This document shows, piece by piece, positions 45,868-54,929 of a stretch of DNA of 64,000 nt. The position numbers and the translations under genes are program-made. Source of the DNA: Candidatus Nitrohelix vancouverensis (GTDB taxonomy: Bacteria > Nitrospinota > Nitrospinia > Nitrospinales > VA-1); assembly GCA_015698305.1 (NCBI GenBank), contig CP048620.1:124001-188000 (forward strand). Direction: 5' to 3'. A model generated the notes under the pieces. That model ran no database searches. It was not told the DNA's origin and was given only the letters and a program-made list of their open reading frames with translations. Within the stretch, counting starts at the first letter, position 1; each line of letters begins with the position of its first letter.

Positions 45868-46803
45868 CTAGGGTTCCGTCCAGACACAGCGAAAGCCGAT
45901 GGATGGATTTCGGATGTCGGGGCGTACCGCGTTGCGGTTGGAAATTTTGCTCGATTCCGCGTTCGACGACCAGCCGCCGCCTTTGACCATTTGCGGCGTC
46001 AAGCCTCCCTCGCGTTCAGGACTCAGACGAGGACCATAGGGAGAGGCGACCCACTCCCACACGTTTCCCGCCATGTCCCACAATCCGCTTGGGCTGGCGC
46101 CTGAAGGAAACGAACCCACCGGAGCCGGCCCCGCATAGCCGTCGGACTCGCCATGCAGATTGGCGCGTCCTTCCTGATAGACCAGCCCCCAGGGCCAGTT
46201 TCGATTGTCCTTGCCGCGCGCGGCGGCTTCCCATTCCAGTTCTGTAGGCAGACGCTTGCCCGCCCAGCGACAATAACTTTGAGCCTTCAGCCAGGACACT
46301 CCCATCGCCGGACAGCTCGGGCAGGCTTGCCCGTCGTTGAACGGTTTTTCATCGTACTTGGCGTCGAAGCGTCGGTACTGCTCGACGGTGATCTCCGCGC
46401 GATCCATATAAAATTCAGACATGTGGGTGAATGCAATTTGCGCCGAATCCCGCGCCGCCGATTCCAGAGAGCCTATCAGGTAACGACCGCCTTCGATGCG
46501 AACCAGCACCGACCGATCCGCTTCGTGAATGCGCGTGGGCAGAGACGCCAGCCCGCCGTCGCTCGGCGGCTTGAGTCGCTGGCTCAGCTTGTCCACCTGA
46601 TGCGCCGCGACCGGCTCCTCGCGTTGCGCCTTGCGTTGCCGCTCGATCTCGGCGCGCTTCTTCAAAATATAGGCGCGCGAATAGCGTTTCTTTTTGGATT
46701 TCGGGGGAGAACTGGCGCAACTCCACAGAAAGAGAGATGCGAGAAGCAGGGTCAGAATCGTCTTCAGCGCGTTTCGGATTCTTTTTGGAGAACCTCGTTC
46801 CAT
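45868..46803 (-). CDS. FGE-sulfatase (SUMF1-like) domain lipoprotein
   Basis: A 311-residue protein with lipobox LWSC, a basic Lys/Arg-rich linker (residues 35-65) and a formylglycine-generating-enzyme-like domain: RIEGGRYLIGS, MDRAEITVEQYRRFDAKY, CRWAGKRLPTELEWEAAARG, GLWDMAGNVWEWVASPYG, KGGGWSSN and GFRCVW. The active-site cysteine pair of true FGE is not clearly in place; a CPSCPAM stretch sits earlier. It is probably a structural or non-canonical member. It overlaps the upstream TPR gene by 40 bp. Confidence 0.85.
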   Translation of the reverse strand: MERGSPKRIRNALKTILTLLLASLFLWSCASSPPKSKKKRYSRAYILKKRAEIERQRKAQREEPVAAHQVDKLSQRLKPPSDGGLASLPTRIHEADRSVLVRIEGGRYLIGSLESAARDSAQIAFTHMSEFYMDRAEITVEQYRRFDAKYDEKPFNDGQACPSCPAMGVSWLKAQSYCRWAGKRLPTELEWEAAARGKDNRNWPWGLVYQEGRANLHGESDGYAGPAPVGSFPSGASPSGLWDMAGNVWEWVASPYGPRLSPEREGGLTPQMVKGGGWSSNAESSKISNRNAVRPDIRNPSIGFRCVWTEP

Positions 46804-47186
46804 TTTTGTTTCAGCTTGTTGTATTTATCGTAATAGGGCTGGGCCTTTTCCTTGTCACCCATCAATTCATAGGTGAAACCCAGACTGTAGATCGCATCGA
46901 CATAGGTAGGGTCGATCTTCAATGCGATTTTAAATTCCTGCTCGGCTTCCGGCAAGCGGTTCATCAGATTGTATATCCCACCCAGACTGTAATGCGCCTT
47001 CGGGTTGCCCGGTTCCTTGGCGACCGCCTGCTGAAACGCATCCAGGGCCCGCAGGTATTGCCGATCCTCGGTGAATTTTATTCCATCGGCCAGATTTTCC
47101 TCAACGCTCTTGTCAGCGCATTGCGTTACAATCATAGACAACAGGATAAAAAACAAACAACGACTGAATTGGGATAAGGAAGGCAT
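46764..47186 (-). CDS. Small TPR lipoprotein
   Basis: A 140-residue protein with lipobox VTQC and about three TPR units (LRALDAFQQAVAKEPGNPKA, HYSLGGIYNLMNRLPEAEQE, YSLGFTYELMGDKEKAQPYY). ATG 47186 was chosen over TTG 47198. It is translationally linked to the FGE-like lipoprotein, with which it overlaps by 40 bp, so the two may form one periplasmic complex. Confidence 0.82.
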   Translation of the reverse strand: MPSLSQFSRCLFFILLSMIVTQCADKSVEENLADGIKFTEDRQYLRALDAFQQAVAKEPGNPKAHYSLGGIYNLMNRLPEAEQEFKIALKIDPTYVDAIYSLGFTYELMGDKEKAQPYYDKYNKLKQKWNEVLQKESETR

Positions 47187-47267
47187 GGAAGCTTTCAAAA
47201 GACAGTTTGAATAACGACTCTAGTATCATGCGCCTGAGCGCGCTATAACTCAAGAATCAAATCGCGT

Positions 47268-48596
47268 ATGAATGAAATATTCGTCCTGTTGCTGACGGGA
47301 GCCGGAGGCTTTCTTGCCCTCTTCGCAGGTCTTGCCGGAGCGACGCTCTGGTGGACCCGACGCGCGGGCGCGGGAGAACTGAAAGCTCTGATCGCTCGTC
47401 GAGACGCCTCGCACAGCGACGCCGACCGACGCGCCCTGCAAATCGTGATCGATCGCGCGCAAACCATTCAACGCAAGTTCATACTCGACGCTGAAGACCT
47501 CGACGCGCCCGCTGGCGCTTTGCGGCTGGCGCATGAAATCGCGGCGGTCTACCGCCCCAAATCCCGCGCCCCTGAAGATGAAGTCAAACTCGGCCGACTG
47601 CTCGACGCCCTGATCGACTTGAACAAGCAGACCTTGTCGTGGAAACAAACTCCGGGAGCGCGTTTTCTTTTCGATATGCGACTGCGTCGCTTGACCGCCA
47701 TTTCATCCGCCTGGGAAAAAAAGAAACAATGGGATCGCACGCCCGTCGGAATTGCCGTCTACAAATACAAACTGCCTTCGGTCCTCAGCTGGGCCTACAC
47801 CCTGGCGCGCTGTCTCGATCTGGGATTCTGGATCATCAAAATGTCCCTGCATCTGGCCCGCGGTCTGGCCCTCAAGCAATTTCTGGTGCGTTGGACCTTG
47901 CTGGTGGGGAAAAAAGCCGTTCAACTCTACCGCGAATCAGAAGACGACCCTTCCCTTCAATACGAGGAGGAGACCTGGCGTCAGTTCGCGACGCCGCCGC
48001 CAGAACCCGCATTGCCCGCAGATTTTCCGGCGCCTCTCAAAGCCCAGGTGGAGCGTTCGCGAAAAGAATTACTGTTTGAACCGCGCGCTCTGGAAAAATC
48101 CAAAGCGCTTGAAGTCTATCGCCAATTGATCGACGTGATCGCCCGCTACCATCACCCCGACTCCAAAGACCCGGTTCAGGAAGCGCGACTGGGCGACCTG
48201 CTGGTTTCCGTCGGAAGTTTTCTGGATCGAATCGCGTCGCTGCGCGAACGCTCCGTGATGGGACGATTGTTCGATCTGCGCGCCTCGCATGTTCTCATGG
48301 CCAAGAACGTCGCCGATCAATGGAACAGTAGCGAGTTCAAAAGCTGGATCGACCGTTACCATCTGCAAAAAGCCGTCAAGATTTCTTCGCTGGTGTACAA
48401 GACGCTGAAACGACGCCACCCCGGCGCCTTGATCCAGGAAACCGCGCTCGCCATGTTCAAGGAAGGCGGCAAGCGCTGGTTTTATATCTACATTCACGGC
48501 AAACTCGCGGAAGAAAGTCACCGGCTCTATCGGGCTTCGTCCAGCCTGCCGCCGGACGCTCCCCTTCTGAACGCCGAGTCAGCCGCGAAGTCGTAA
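47268..48596 (+). CDS. Membrane-anchored protein of unknown function
   Basis: A 442-residue protein. An N-terminal transmembrane helix (EIFVLLLTGAGGFLALFAGL) is followed by long charged helical regions, with a moderately hydrophobic segment around residues 170-225 (LSWAYTLARCLDLGFWII). Two related halves may exist: EVKLGRLLDALIDLN-type and EARLGDLLVSVGSFLDRI-type stretches, each followed by RLFDLR/FLFDMRLRRL, suggesting an internal duplication. No known domain is seen. The 3' end overlaps the convergent methyltransferase gene by 18 bp. Confidence 0.65.
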   Translation: MNEIFVLLLTGAGGFLALFAGLAGATLWWTRRAGAGELKALIARRDASHSDADRRALQIVIDRAQTIQRKFILDAEDLDAPAGALRLAHEIAAVYRPKSRAPEDEVKLGRLLDALIDLNKQTLSWKQTPGARFLFDMRLRRLTAISSAWEKKKQWDRTPVGIAVYKYKLPSVLSWAYTLARCLDLGFWIIKMSLHLARGLALKQFLVRWTLLVGKKAVQLYRESEDDPSLQYEEETWRQFATPPPEPALPADFPAPLKAQVERSRKELLFEPRALEKSKALEVYRQLIDVIARYHHPDSKDPVQEARLGDLLVSVGSFLDRIASLRERSVMGRLFDLRASHVLMAKNVADQWNSSEFKSWIDRYHLQKAVKISSLVYKTLKRRHPGALIQETALAMFKEGGKRWFYIYIHGKLAEESHRLYRASSSLPPDAPLLNAESAAKS

Positions 48597-49409
48597 GCGG
48601 TAGGCCACGCGCATTCCGCTGGCGTAAACATCCGCCCAATGCGACGCGCGCTTCTGTTCGGGACTTTCCAGATCGCTAAAATGACAGGGGCGCAGGATAT
48701 GATCCGACCAGTCCAGTCGCTCCCAGTCCAGCTCCAGCGCTTCGAACCAAAGTTCCAGCAAGGCGCAGGTGGGGAATGAAGTGACGCTCAATTCGCGCTG
48801 ATCCTGAACAAAGGTTTCGGGCAGACGGTAATCCTTTTTTTGCGGACGCGTCAGCGCGTACAGCATGAGCGGTTGTTCCAAGGCCGCATCGCTGATCGAA
48901 TCGTAGAGTCGCCCCGCTTCTTTTCCCTGCACCATCGCATAGGACGCCGTGAAGGTGTCGAGCAGAATGGTCTCGCGCACAGCGCGTTTGAGCGCCTTCA
49001 AGATCGCAAAGGGTTCGCTCACATAATAGAGAACGCCAAAACACAGAGCCGTGTCGAAACTCTTTTCCGAAACCCTCTCCAGCCAGTCCGCCAGATTCGC
49101 CGCCTCAAAGCGATAACGCCAGGATTCCACGCCCACTTCGGAAAATAATTTCAAACCGCGCTCCACCGTCGCCTCCTCCACATCCACCGCATGAACGAAG
49201 CGCGCGCCTTTTTGCAGGGCCGCATAGGCCATCGTCCCCATATGCGCGCCCGCGTCCAGAACCGTCTTGTCTGAAAGCGCATCGTCGTTGCGCCCCAGTA
49301 AAATTTCTGCGCGGGCGTTGAGGCATTCATGATCGTAGGGAATCGCCCAGCGCGTCTTGCGCGTTTCTTCTCTGAGAAACGGCGAGTCCTCAGCAAACAA
49401 CTCTTTCAT
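48579..49409 (-). CDS. Class I SAM-dependent methyltransferase
   Basis: A 276-residue protein with the SAM-binding signature TVLDAGAHMGTMAYAALQKG (motif I), HAVDVEEATVERGLK (acidic loop) and DTALCFGVLYYVSEPFAIL. It resembles CmoB/mo5U-like or small-molecule methyltransferases. The substrate is unknown. ATG 49409. Convergent overlap with the 47268 gene. Confidence 0.8.
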   Translation of the reverse strand: MKELFAEDSPFLREETRKTRWAIPYDHECLNARAEILLGRNDDALSDKTVLDAGAHMGTMAYAALQKGARFVHAVDVEEATVERGLKLFSEVGVESWRYRFEAANLADWLERVSEKSFDTALCFGVLYYVSEPFAILKALKRAVRETILLDTFTASYAMVQGKEAGRLYDSISDAALEQPLMLYALTRPQKKDYRLPETFVQDQRELSVTSFPTCALLELWFEALELDWERLDWSDHILRPCHFSDLESPEQKRASHWADVYASGMRVAYRLRLRG

Positions 49410-49725
49410 CTATCGCCTTTCTTAAAATTTGGCCCTAAATTCGGCCAACTCAACCTGTAAAACCGGCTCCAGAAGACTGAACATTTCAATCGCCTCGAAC
49501 ACCTTAGATACGGCTAGATAGAGCCTTTTTGTCATCCAGATTATAGAAAATATAAGTTAATTGGTTGATTTTATTGAAGAATTTTTAAATAAAATTGTAT
49601 ATAATTGTTTTTATTAGGCTTATGCAATTCCAGCGTTTGAGGGTTAAAAAAGAATGCCCGTAAAGCTCAAGAAATCATCGTTTTATATCGAAACTAATTG
49701 AACAACCGTTTTTTGGAGAGTCCTT
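49410..49725. other. AT-rich intergenic region (316 bp)
   Basis: Divergent spacer between the methyltransferase (-) and the J-domain gene (+). Strongly AT-rich at 49540-49620. It probably holds both promoters; I see no clear single -35/-10 pair and no structured element. Confidence 0.5.
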
Positions 49726-50502
49726 ATGTTTGCGCTCAGCCCCGTAGCGTCTCCCGAGTCGGAAGAGCTGGAAAAACAACGTCAAACCCTGTCCACTCTG
49801 GAGCAGGAGTTGATGGAGAAAGAACTCGAAATCACCACCTCGCGTCGCGACCTGAAATTTTTCGAAAAACGCTACCAGAAAGTCGTGGGAGTTAAATACG
49901 CCGAACTCGACGCCTTGAAAGCCGAGGTTCTCGACTTCGCCTCCAAGTTATATCCCAAATCAGATTCTTTCAAGGAAGAAGCGGAGTCCGCGCGCGAATC
50001 TTCCCAGCAGGCGGAGGACGACGCCGAACTGATGGAAGAAGACGCTCTCTCTGAAAGCGCCTTCCGTCCCTCGGACGATCTCAAAAAATTATTTCGTCAA
50101 GTCGCAAAAAAAATTCACCCCGACCTCGCCTCCGACGGAGAGGAACGCAAGCGACGCCACGAATTGATGGCCCGACTGAATCGCGCTTACGACCGACTCG
50201 ACGACGAAGGCATCCGCGCCATCCTGATTGAATGGGAAGCCGGCGATCACTCCAGCGAACTCAGCCCCGGCGCGCGTCTGGCGCGCACCATGCGGCAGGT
50301 GGCGCAAGTGCGCAAACGCATTCACGCCATCAACGACGAACTCGATGCGCTCTTCAACTCCGCCATGCACAAATTGAAGGAAAAAGTTGAATTTGGCGAC
50401 CGCCTCGGCAAGGACCTTCTGCAGGAAATGGCAGGCAATGTCGACGAGAAAATCTCCCGCATCAAGGCGCGCGTCCGCGATCTGGCGGACGATTTGATCT
50501 AG
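49726..50502 (+). CDS. Protein with coiled coil and internal J-domain
   Basis: A 258-residue protein. Residues 10-70 form a coiled coil, followed by an acidic linker, then a J-domain at about 118-170 with the HPD tripeptide (FRQVAKKIHPDLASD), and a second helical stretch to the end. The J-domain would recruit DnaK. It has no Gly/Phe or zinc-finger region, so it is a specialised, type III J-protein. It lies 45 bp before the Sel1-repeat gene; SEL1 proteins and Hsp40/70 act together in other systems (inference). Confidence 0.85.
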   Translation: MFALSPVASPESEELEKQRQTLSTLEQELMEKELEITTSRRDLKFFEKRYQKVVGVKYAELDALKAEVLDFASKLYPKSDSFKEEAESARESSQQAEDDAELMEEDALSESAFRPSDDLKKLFRQVAKKIHPDLASDGEERKRRHELMARLNRAYDRLDDEGIRAILIEWEAGDHSSELSPGARLARTMRQVAQVRKRIHAINDELDALFNSAMHKLKEKVEFGDRLGKDLLQEMAGNVDEKISRIKARVRDLADDLI

Positions 50503-50547
50503 AAAATCTCATCGACAAAATAAACGCCTCTTGAACATGGAAACTTC

Positions 50548-52974
50548 ATGCGACCTGACGAATTGAATCGACCCGCAACCAGGGAACTCGAACATCGAAC
50601 CGAAAAGGCTTCGCTCGCCTTGCCGGCGAAGCTGACGCGTCGCAGTCTGGAATTCCTCGCAGACAGCGCTCCCGGCCCCGCGCAGTCTTTACATTACAAG
50701 CGTAGCGACGGCGCGCGTCGTTCGCTCAGTCTCAAGGAAGTCGCGCGCTGGGCGCGTGAAGCCGAGCGCGGCAAAGCCTTCGCGCAATACAACCTCGGCG
50801 TCATGTACTTCAAAGGCGTGGGCGTCGAACAAAATCCCGAAGAAGCCTTCAAATGGTTCAAGCAAGCGGCCCTGCAAGGCTCCCCCAAAGCGCAGGGGTT
50901 CCTCGGCGTGTTTTACGAAAACGGTCTGGGCGTTGCCAAAGACATCGAAGAGGCGGCGCGCTGGTACAAGGACGCCGCCGAACAGGGCAACCCGGAAGCG
51001 CAATACAACCTCGGTCGTTTGTATTATCAGGGAAACGGCGTTTCAGCGGACTGTTCTCTCGCCGCTCAATGGTTCGAGAAGGTCGCCCGGCAAGGCAATC
51101 CCCAAGCGCAGAATCACCTGGGCCTGTTATTCGAAAACGGAGAGGGCGTCGATCGCGATTATGAAAAAGCTCACGAATGGTATCTGAAATCCGCCAAGCA
51201 GGGGGACCCCGAAGCACTGTACAATCTCGCCACTCTCTACGAATGGGGCAAGGGCGTACCGCAACATCTCGAAGCCGCTTTCGATCTGTACCAACGCGCC
51301 GCAGACAAGGGACTGGCGAAAGCTCAGTTTAAGATCGCGACCTTTCACTATGTTGGCGACGCCGTCCCGCAATCGTCGAAAGACGCCGTGCAATGGCTCT
51401 GCAAGGCGGCGGAGCAAGACGATGAACCTGCGCAGTTTTTTCTCGAAACGACGGGCAATAATTTCGTGCCGAACGGCGACGAACTTTTTGCCAAGGCGAA
51501 TTATTTCTTTCAGCGACGCGAAACCGACGACGCCTTTCAGTGGTACCGCAAGGCCGCGCAACTCCTTCATATTGAATCGCAATACCGCACCGGAGCATTT
51601 CTTGATAACGGGCGCTGGATGGAACCGCAATCAGCCGAAGCCGTGCGCTGGTATCAAAAGGCCGGAGAAAGCGGACACGACCGCGCGCGCTTCCAACTCG
51701 GCCTTCTGTATTTACTCGGAGAAGGCGTCAGGCAAAACGGCGAACGCGCCTTTTTCTGGATCAGTCAGGCCGCGCAAAACAATACGGCGGAAGCCCAACT
51801 CTTTCTCGGCGTTCTCTACGAGCAGGGACAAGGCGTCGAAGCGGATGAAGGGCAGGCGCTGGAATGGTATCGCAAAGCCGCAGAACACGGAGACAGTTTC
51901 GCGCAATACCATGTCGCGCGTATGCATTATCACGGCAAGGGCGGGCTGATTAAAAATTTCAAGGAAGCGCTGAGATGGTACCGCAAGGCCGCCGAACAAG
52001 GTCTGGATCTGGCGCAATACAATCTCGGGCGCATGCACCTGAACGGAGAAGGCGTGGAACCCGACCGCTCGACCGCCGCCGACTTCTTCCAGCAAGCCGC
52101 CGAGCAGGGTCACGATTACGCGCAATACGCCCTGGCAAAAACGCTCTATCACGCCTCCACAAACCCGGAACGATTCGCCCTCGCCCGACTCTGGGCCGAA
52201 CGCGCCGCGCAACAGGGCAACGCGCTTGCGCAAAACCTGCTCGGCGTTTTATATGAAAATTCCGAGTGTGAATTTCATGACTATCAGGAAGCCGCGCGCT
52301 GGTATCGCAAAGCCGCAGACCAGGGATGCGCCCAGGCTCAGAACAATCTCGGCATCCTGTATTTCACCGGCAAGGGCGTGCAACAAAATTATGAGACCGC
52401 CGCTGACTGGTATCGTCGCGCCGGAAAATCCCGCAGACAGGAAGAGGACTCGACTTCTACGCCACAACGTCTCGCCTGGCTGATTCAGGCCGCGGGGGAC
52501 GGTTCCGTCCGCGCGCAATGGCAACTCGCAAAACATTTCGAGCAACAAGCGCCCGGTTCGGCGAAAAGTCGACTCTGGCATCGCCGCGCCGCAGAACAGG
52601 GGCAGGATGAAGCGCAATTTGTTCTGGCGCAATGGATCCGCAACGAACAAGGAGCGGATGCCCCTCAGGCCCTGCACTGGCTCAACCTGTCCGCGCAACA
52701 AGGCAACGCCGACGCGCAAAGAGAACTGGGTCTGTTTCACGCCTCCAAAATTTCTTCGCAATGCGACGTTGCTCAAGCGCAGAACTACTTGCGCCTTTCA
52801 GCCGAACAGGGAGACCCGATCGCCCAGCTCGAACTGGGCAAGCTGTATCTGTACGGTCAAACCGGATCACGTCAAACCGAAGAAGCCCTGCGCTGGTTTC
52901 GCCGCTCGGCGGAACAAAACTGCCTGACCTCCTGGGTCTATCTGAACAAACTGACCCGCCCCGCTTCCTTTTAA
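50548..52974 (+). CDS. Large Sel1-repeat protein
   Basis: An 808-residue protein made almost wholly of Sel1-like repeats, about 18 units of the type AxYNLGxxYxxGxGVxxDxxxAxxWYxKAAEQG. It has no signal peptide and a short N-terminal lead. Sel1 arrays form curved alpha-solenoids that bind proteins. The middle (about residues 300-340, NFVPNGDELFAKANYFFQRR) interrupts the pattern. It is probably co-transcribed with the J-domain gene. The partner protein is unknown. Confidence 0.9.
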   Translation: MRPDELNRPATRELEHRTEKASLALPAKLTRRSLEFLADSAPGPAQSLHYKRSDGARRSLSLKEVARWAREAERGKAFAQYNLGVMYFKGVGVEQNPEEAFKWFKQAALQGSPKAQGFLGVFYENGLGVAKDIEEAARWYKDAAEQGNPEAQYNLGRLYYQGNGVSADCSLAAQWFEKVARQGNPQAQNHLGLLFENGEGVDRDYEKAHEWYLKSAKQGDPEALYNLATLYEWGKGVPQHLEAAFDLYQRAADKGLAKAQFKIATFHYVGDAVPQSSKDAVQWLCKAAEQDDEPAQFFLETTGNNFVPNGDELFAKANYFFQRRETDDAFQWYRKAAQLLHIESQYRTGAFLDNGRWMEPQSAEAVRWYQKAGESGHDRARFQLGLLYLLGEGVRQNGERAFFWISQAAQNNTAEAQLFLGVLYEQGQGVEADEGQALEWYRKAAEHGDSFAQYHVARMHYHGKGGLIKNFKEALRWYRKAAEQGLDLAQYNLGRMHLNGEGVEPDRSTAADFFQQAAEQGHDYAQYALAKTLYHASTNPERFALARLWAERAAQQGNALAQNLLGVLYENSECEFHDYQEAARWYRKAADQGCAQAQNNLGILYFTGKGVQQNYETAADWYRRAGKSRRQEEDSTSTPQRLAWLIQAAGDGSVRAQWQLAKHFEQQAPGSAKSRLWHRRAAEQGQDEAQFVLAQWIRNEQGADAPQALHWLNLSAQQGNADAQRELGLFHASKISSQCDVAQAQNYLRLSAEQGDPIAQLELGKLYLYGQTGSRQTEEALRWFRRSAEQNCLTSWVYLNKLTRPASF

Positions 52975-53088
52975 CCCCGCTCCAACTTTCATTAGCTTCC
53001 GTCAAATCTGGTCGACTGACTATCCGGTTGATTTTCGTTTTATTTTCGCCTATCCTTAATGCAATACGCAAGCGACCGGAGACGCGGC

Positions 53089-53697
53089 ATGCATTTGACC
53101 AAACGACAGCGGGAGATCTACGAATTCCTCAAGGAACATATTCGCGCGCAGGGCTACGCGCCGAGCATCGCCGAGATCGGCAAACGCTTCCAACTCAATT
53201 CCCCCGCCACCGTCCACAAACACATTGCGCATTTATGCGACAAGGGATTGATCCGCAAACACGACAACCTCAGTCGCGCCATAGAGATCATGGAAATCGA
53301 AGACGAAGCGCCGTCCCGTCTTCCCAGCTATCCCCTGCTCGGCTCTATCGCCGCAGGCAAGCCCATCGAAACCTTTGAGACCCGCGATATGGCCGCGCTG
53401 TTTCCCGACCCTATGGACCGAAACATCTATCTCCTGCAGGTGAAGGGAGATTCCATGATCGACGATCACATTCAGGACGGCGACTACGTCATCGTCGAAA
53501 AAAAAGAGAGCGCAGAAAACGGCGAGACGGTGGTCGCTTTGCTGGACAACGAACGCGCCACGCTCAAACGCTTCTATCGGGAAAAGGGAAGGATTCGACT
53601 GCAACCCGCCAACGAAACCATGGAACCGATCTTTGTTGATGAAGGCGAGTTCAAAATTCAGGGCGTCGTCGTCGGCGTGATGCGCAAATTCAAGTAG
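53089..53697 (+). CDS. lexA: LexA repressor
   Basis: A 202-residue SOS repressor. It has an N-terminal winged helix (LTKRQREIYEFLKEHI, NSPATVHKHIAHLCDKGLI), a self-cleavage site Ala-Gly in LGSIAAGKPIE, catalytic Ser in VKGDSMIDDHI and Lys in ATLKRFYREKG. ATG 53089 begins MHLTKRQREIY; a start at 53059 would add an unconserved basic stretch. It is six bases upstream of dinB, so both are under SOS control. I do not see an E. coli-type LexA box upstream, so the operator may be lineage-specific. Confidence 0.95.
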   Translation: MHLTKRQREIYEFLKEHIRAQGYAPSIAEIGKRFQLNSPATVHKHIAHLCDKGLIRKHDNLSRAIEIMEIEDEAPSRLPSYPLLGSIAAGKPIETFETRDMAALFPDPMDRNIYLLQVKGDSMIDDHIQDGDYVIVEKKESAENGETVVALLDNERATLKRFYREKGRIRLQPANETMEPIFVDEGEFKIQGVVVGVMRKFK

Positions 53698-53703
53698 GCA
53701 ATC

Positions 53704-54894
53704 ATGATGCCACAACAGGGCGCTCGCGAGCGCATCATACTTCATATCGACATGGACGCCTTTTTCGTTTCCGTGGAAGAGGCGCTCGACCCCTCCCTGC
53801 GCGGCAAGCCGGTGGTGGTCGGCGGCGATCCCGACGGGCGCGGCGTGGTCGCGGCGGCGTCTTACGAGGCTCGCGCCTTTGGCATCCATTCCGCCATGCC
53901 CATCGCGCGAGCGCGTCGATTGTGCCCGGAAACCATTTTCCTGCGCGGCTCCTACTCGCAATACTCCGAGTTTTCGCAACGTATCTTTGCCATTCTCAAA
54001 CGCTATTCGCCCAGCGTCGAGCCGATGTCTCTCGACGAAGCCTACGTTGACTTGACGGGATGCCAGAAACTCTTCGGCCCCCTGCTCCCGATGGCCGAAG
54101 GCATCCGCAAGGAAATCTGGGACGAGGTCGGCGTTCCCGCGTCCCTCGGCATCGCTTCCAACAAACTGATCGCCAAGATTGCATCGGCCTTTTGCAAACC
54201 GCGCGGCATGTTGTGGATCGCCCCCGGAATGGAGGGACGTTTCATTCAGGCCATGCCGGTGCGACGCATCCCCGGCGTGGGCGCCAAGGGCGAAGCGGAA
54301 CTGCGACATCTGGGCGTCCGCACCGTGAACGATCTGCGCCGACTTTCCGAATCAGTTCTTGAAAATCATTTCGGCAAATGGGGACTCTCCCTATACCGCA
54401 AGTCGCGTGGGATCTGCGAACGACCCGTGCAGAACGAATCGACCCTCGCGCGTTCGATCAGCCGGGAAACCACTTTCGACGTCGACTCCAACGACCTTGA
54501 GTTCCTGCGCTCGCAACTCAGTTACCTGACGGAAAAAGTCGCGTCTCAATTGCGCGCCGCCGGACTGTTTGCGGCTTGCGTCAGCGTCAAACTGCGCGAC
54601 TCAAAATTCAAAACGGAAAGCCGAAGCAAAACCCTTGCGGAAGCGACCAGCGAAGACCGCATCCTGTTCCGCACTGCCAGCGACCTGCTCAAAAAACTTT
54701 TCAATGATCGACCGCTCCGGGCGCGCCTCATCGGCGTTGCCCTGTCTTCGCTGACGGAGCATCGCGATCAGCAATTCAATTTATTTGAAACCGCAGCACC
54801 GGGGCAGAACGACCGGCTCTATGAGGGCCTCGACCGTATCCGGCAGAAATACGGCTTTCGCTCGATCCTGCGCGGCGAAAGCTCCCGGGATTAA
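53704..54894 (+). CDS. dinB: DNA polymerase IV
   Basis: A 396-residue Y-family polymerase for lesion bypass. Motifs: HIDMDAFFVSVEEALDPSLR, VVAAASYEARAFGIHSAMP, PMSLDEAYVDLTG (catalytic acids), PASLGIASNKLIAKIAS and the C-terminal little-finger domain (ISRETTFDVDSNDLEFL). It directly follows lexA, consistent with SOS induction. ATG 53704. Confidence 0.95.
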   Translation: MMPQQGARERIILHIDMDAFFVSVEEALDPSLRGKPVVVGGDPDGRGVVAAASYEARAFGIHSAMPIARARRLCPETIFLRGSYSQYSEFSQRIFAILKRYSPSVEPMSLDEAYVDLTGCQKLFGPLLPMAEGIRKEIWDEVGVPASLGIASNKLIAKIASAFCKPRGMLWIAPGMEGRFIQAMPVRRIPGVGAKGEAELRHLGVRTVNDLRRLSESVLENHFGKWGLSLYRKSRGICERPVQNESTLARSISRETTFDVDSNDLEFLRSQLSYLTEKVASQLRAAGLFAACVSVKLRDSKFKTESRSKTLAEATSEDRILFRTASDLLKKLFNDRPLRARLIGVALSSLTEHRDQQFNLFETAAPGQNDRLYEGLDRIRQKYGFRSILRGESSRD

Positions 54895-54929
54895 ATGACG
54901 CGCACAAACCAAAGGAGATTGATACCCTT

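Noticed and set aside
53000-53088. LexA operator upstream of lexA
   Set aside because: Neither the CTGT-N8-ACAG nor the GAAC-N4-GTTC pattern is present; the local operator could not be identified by eye.
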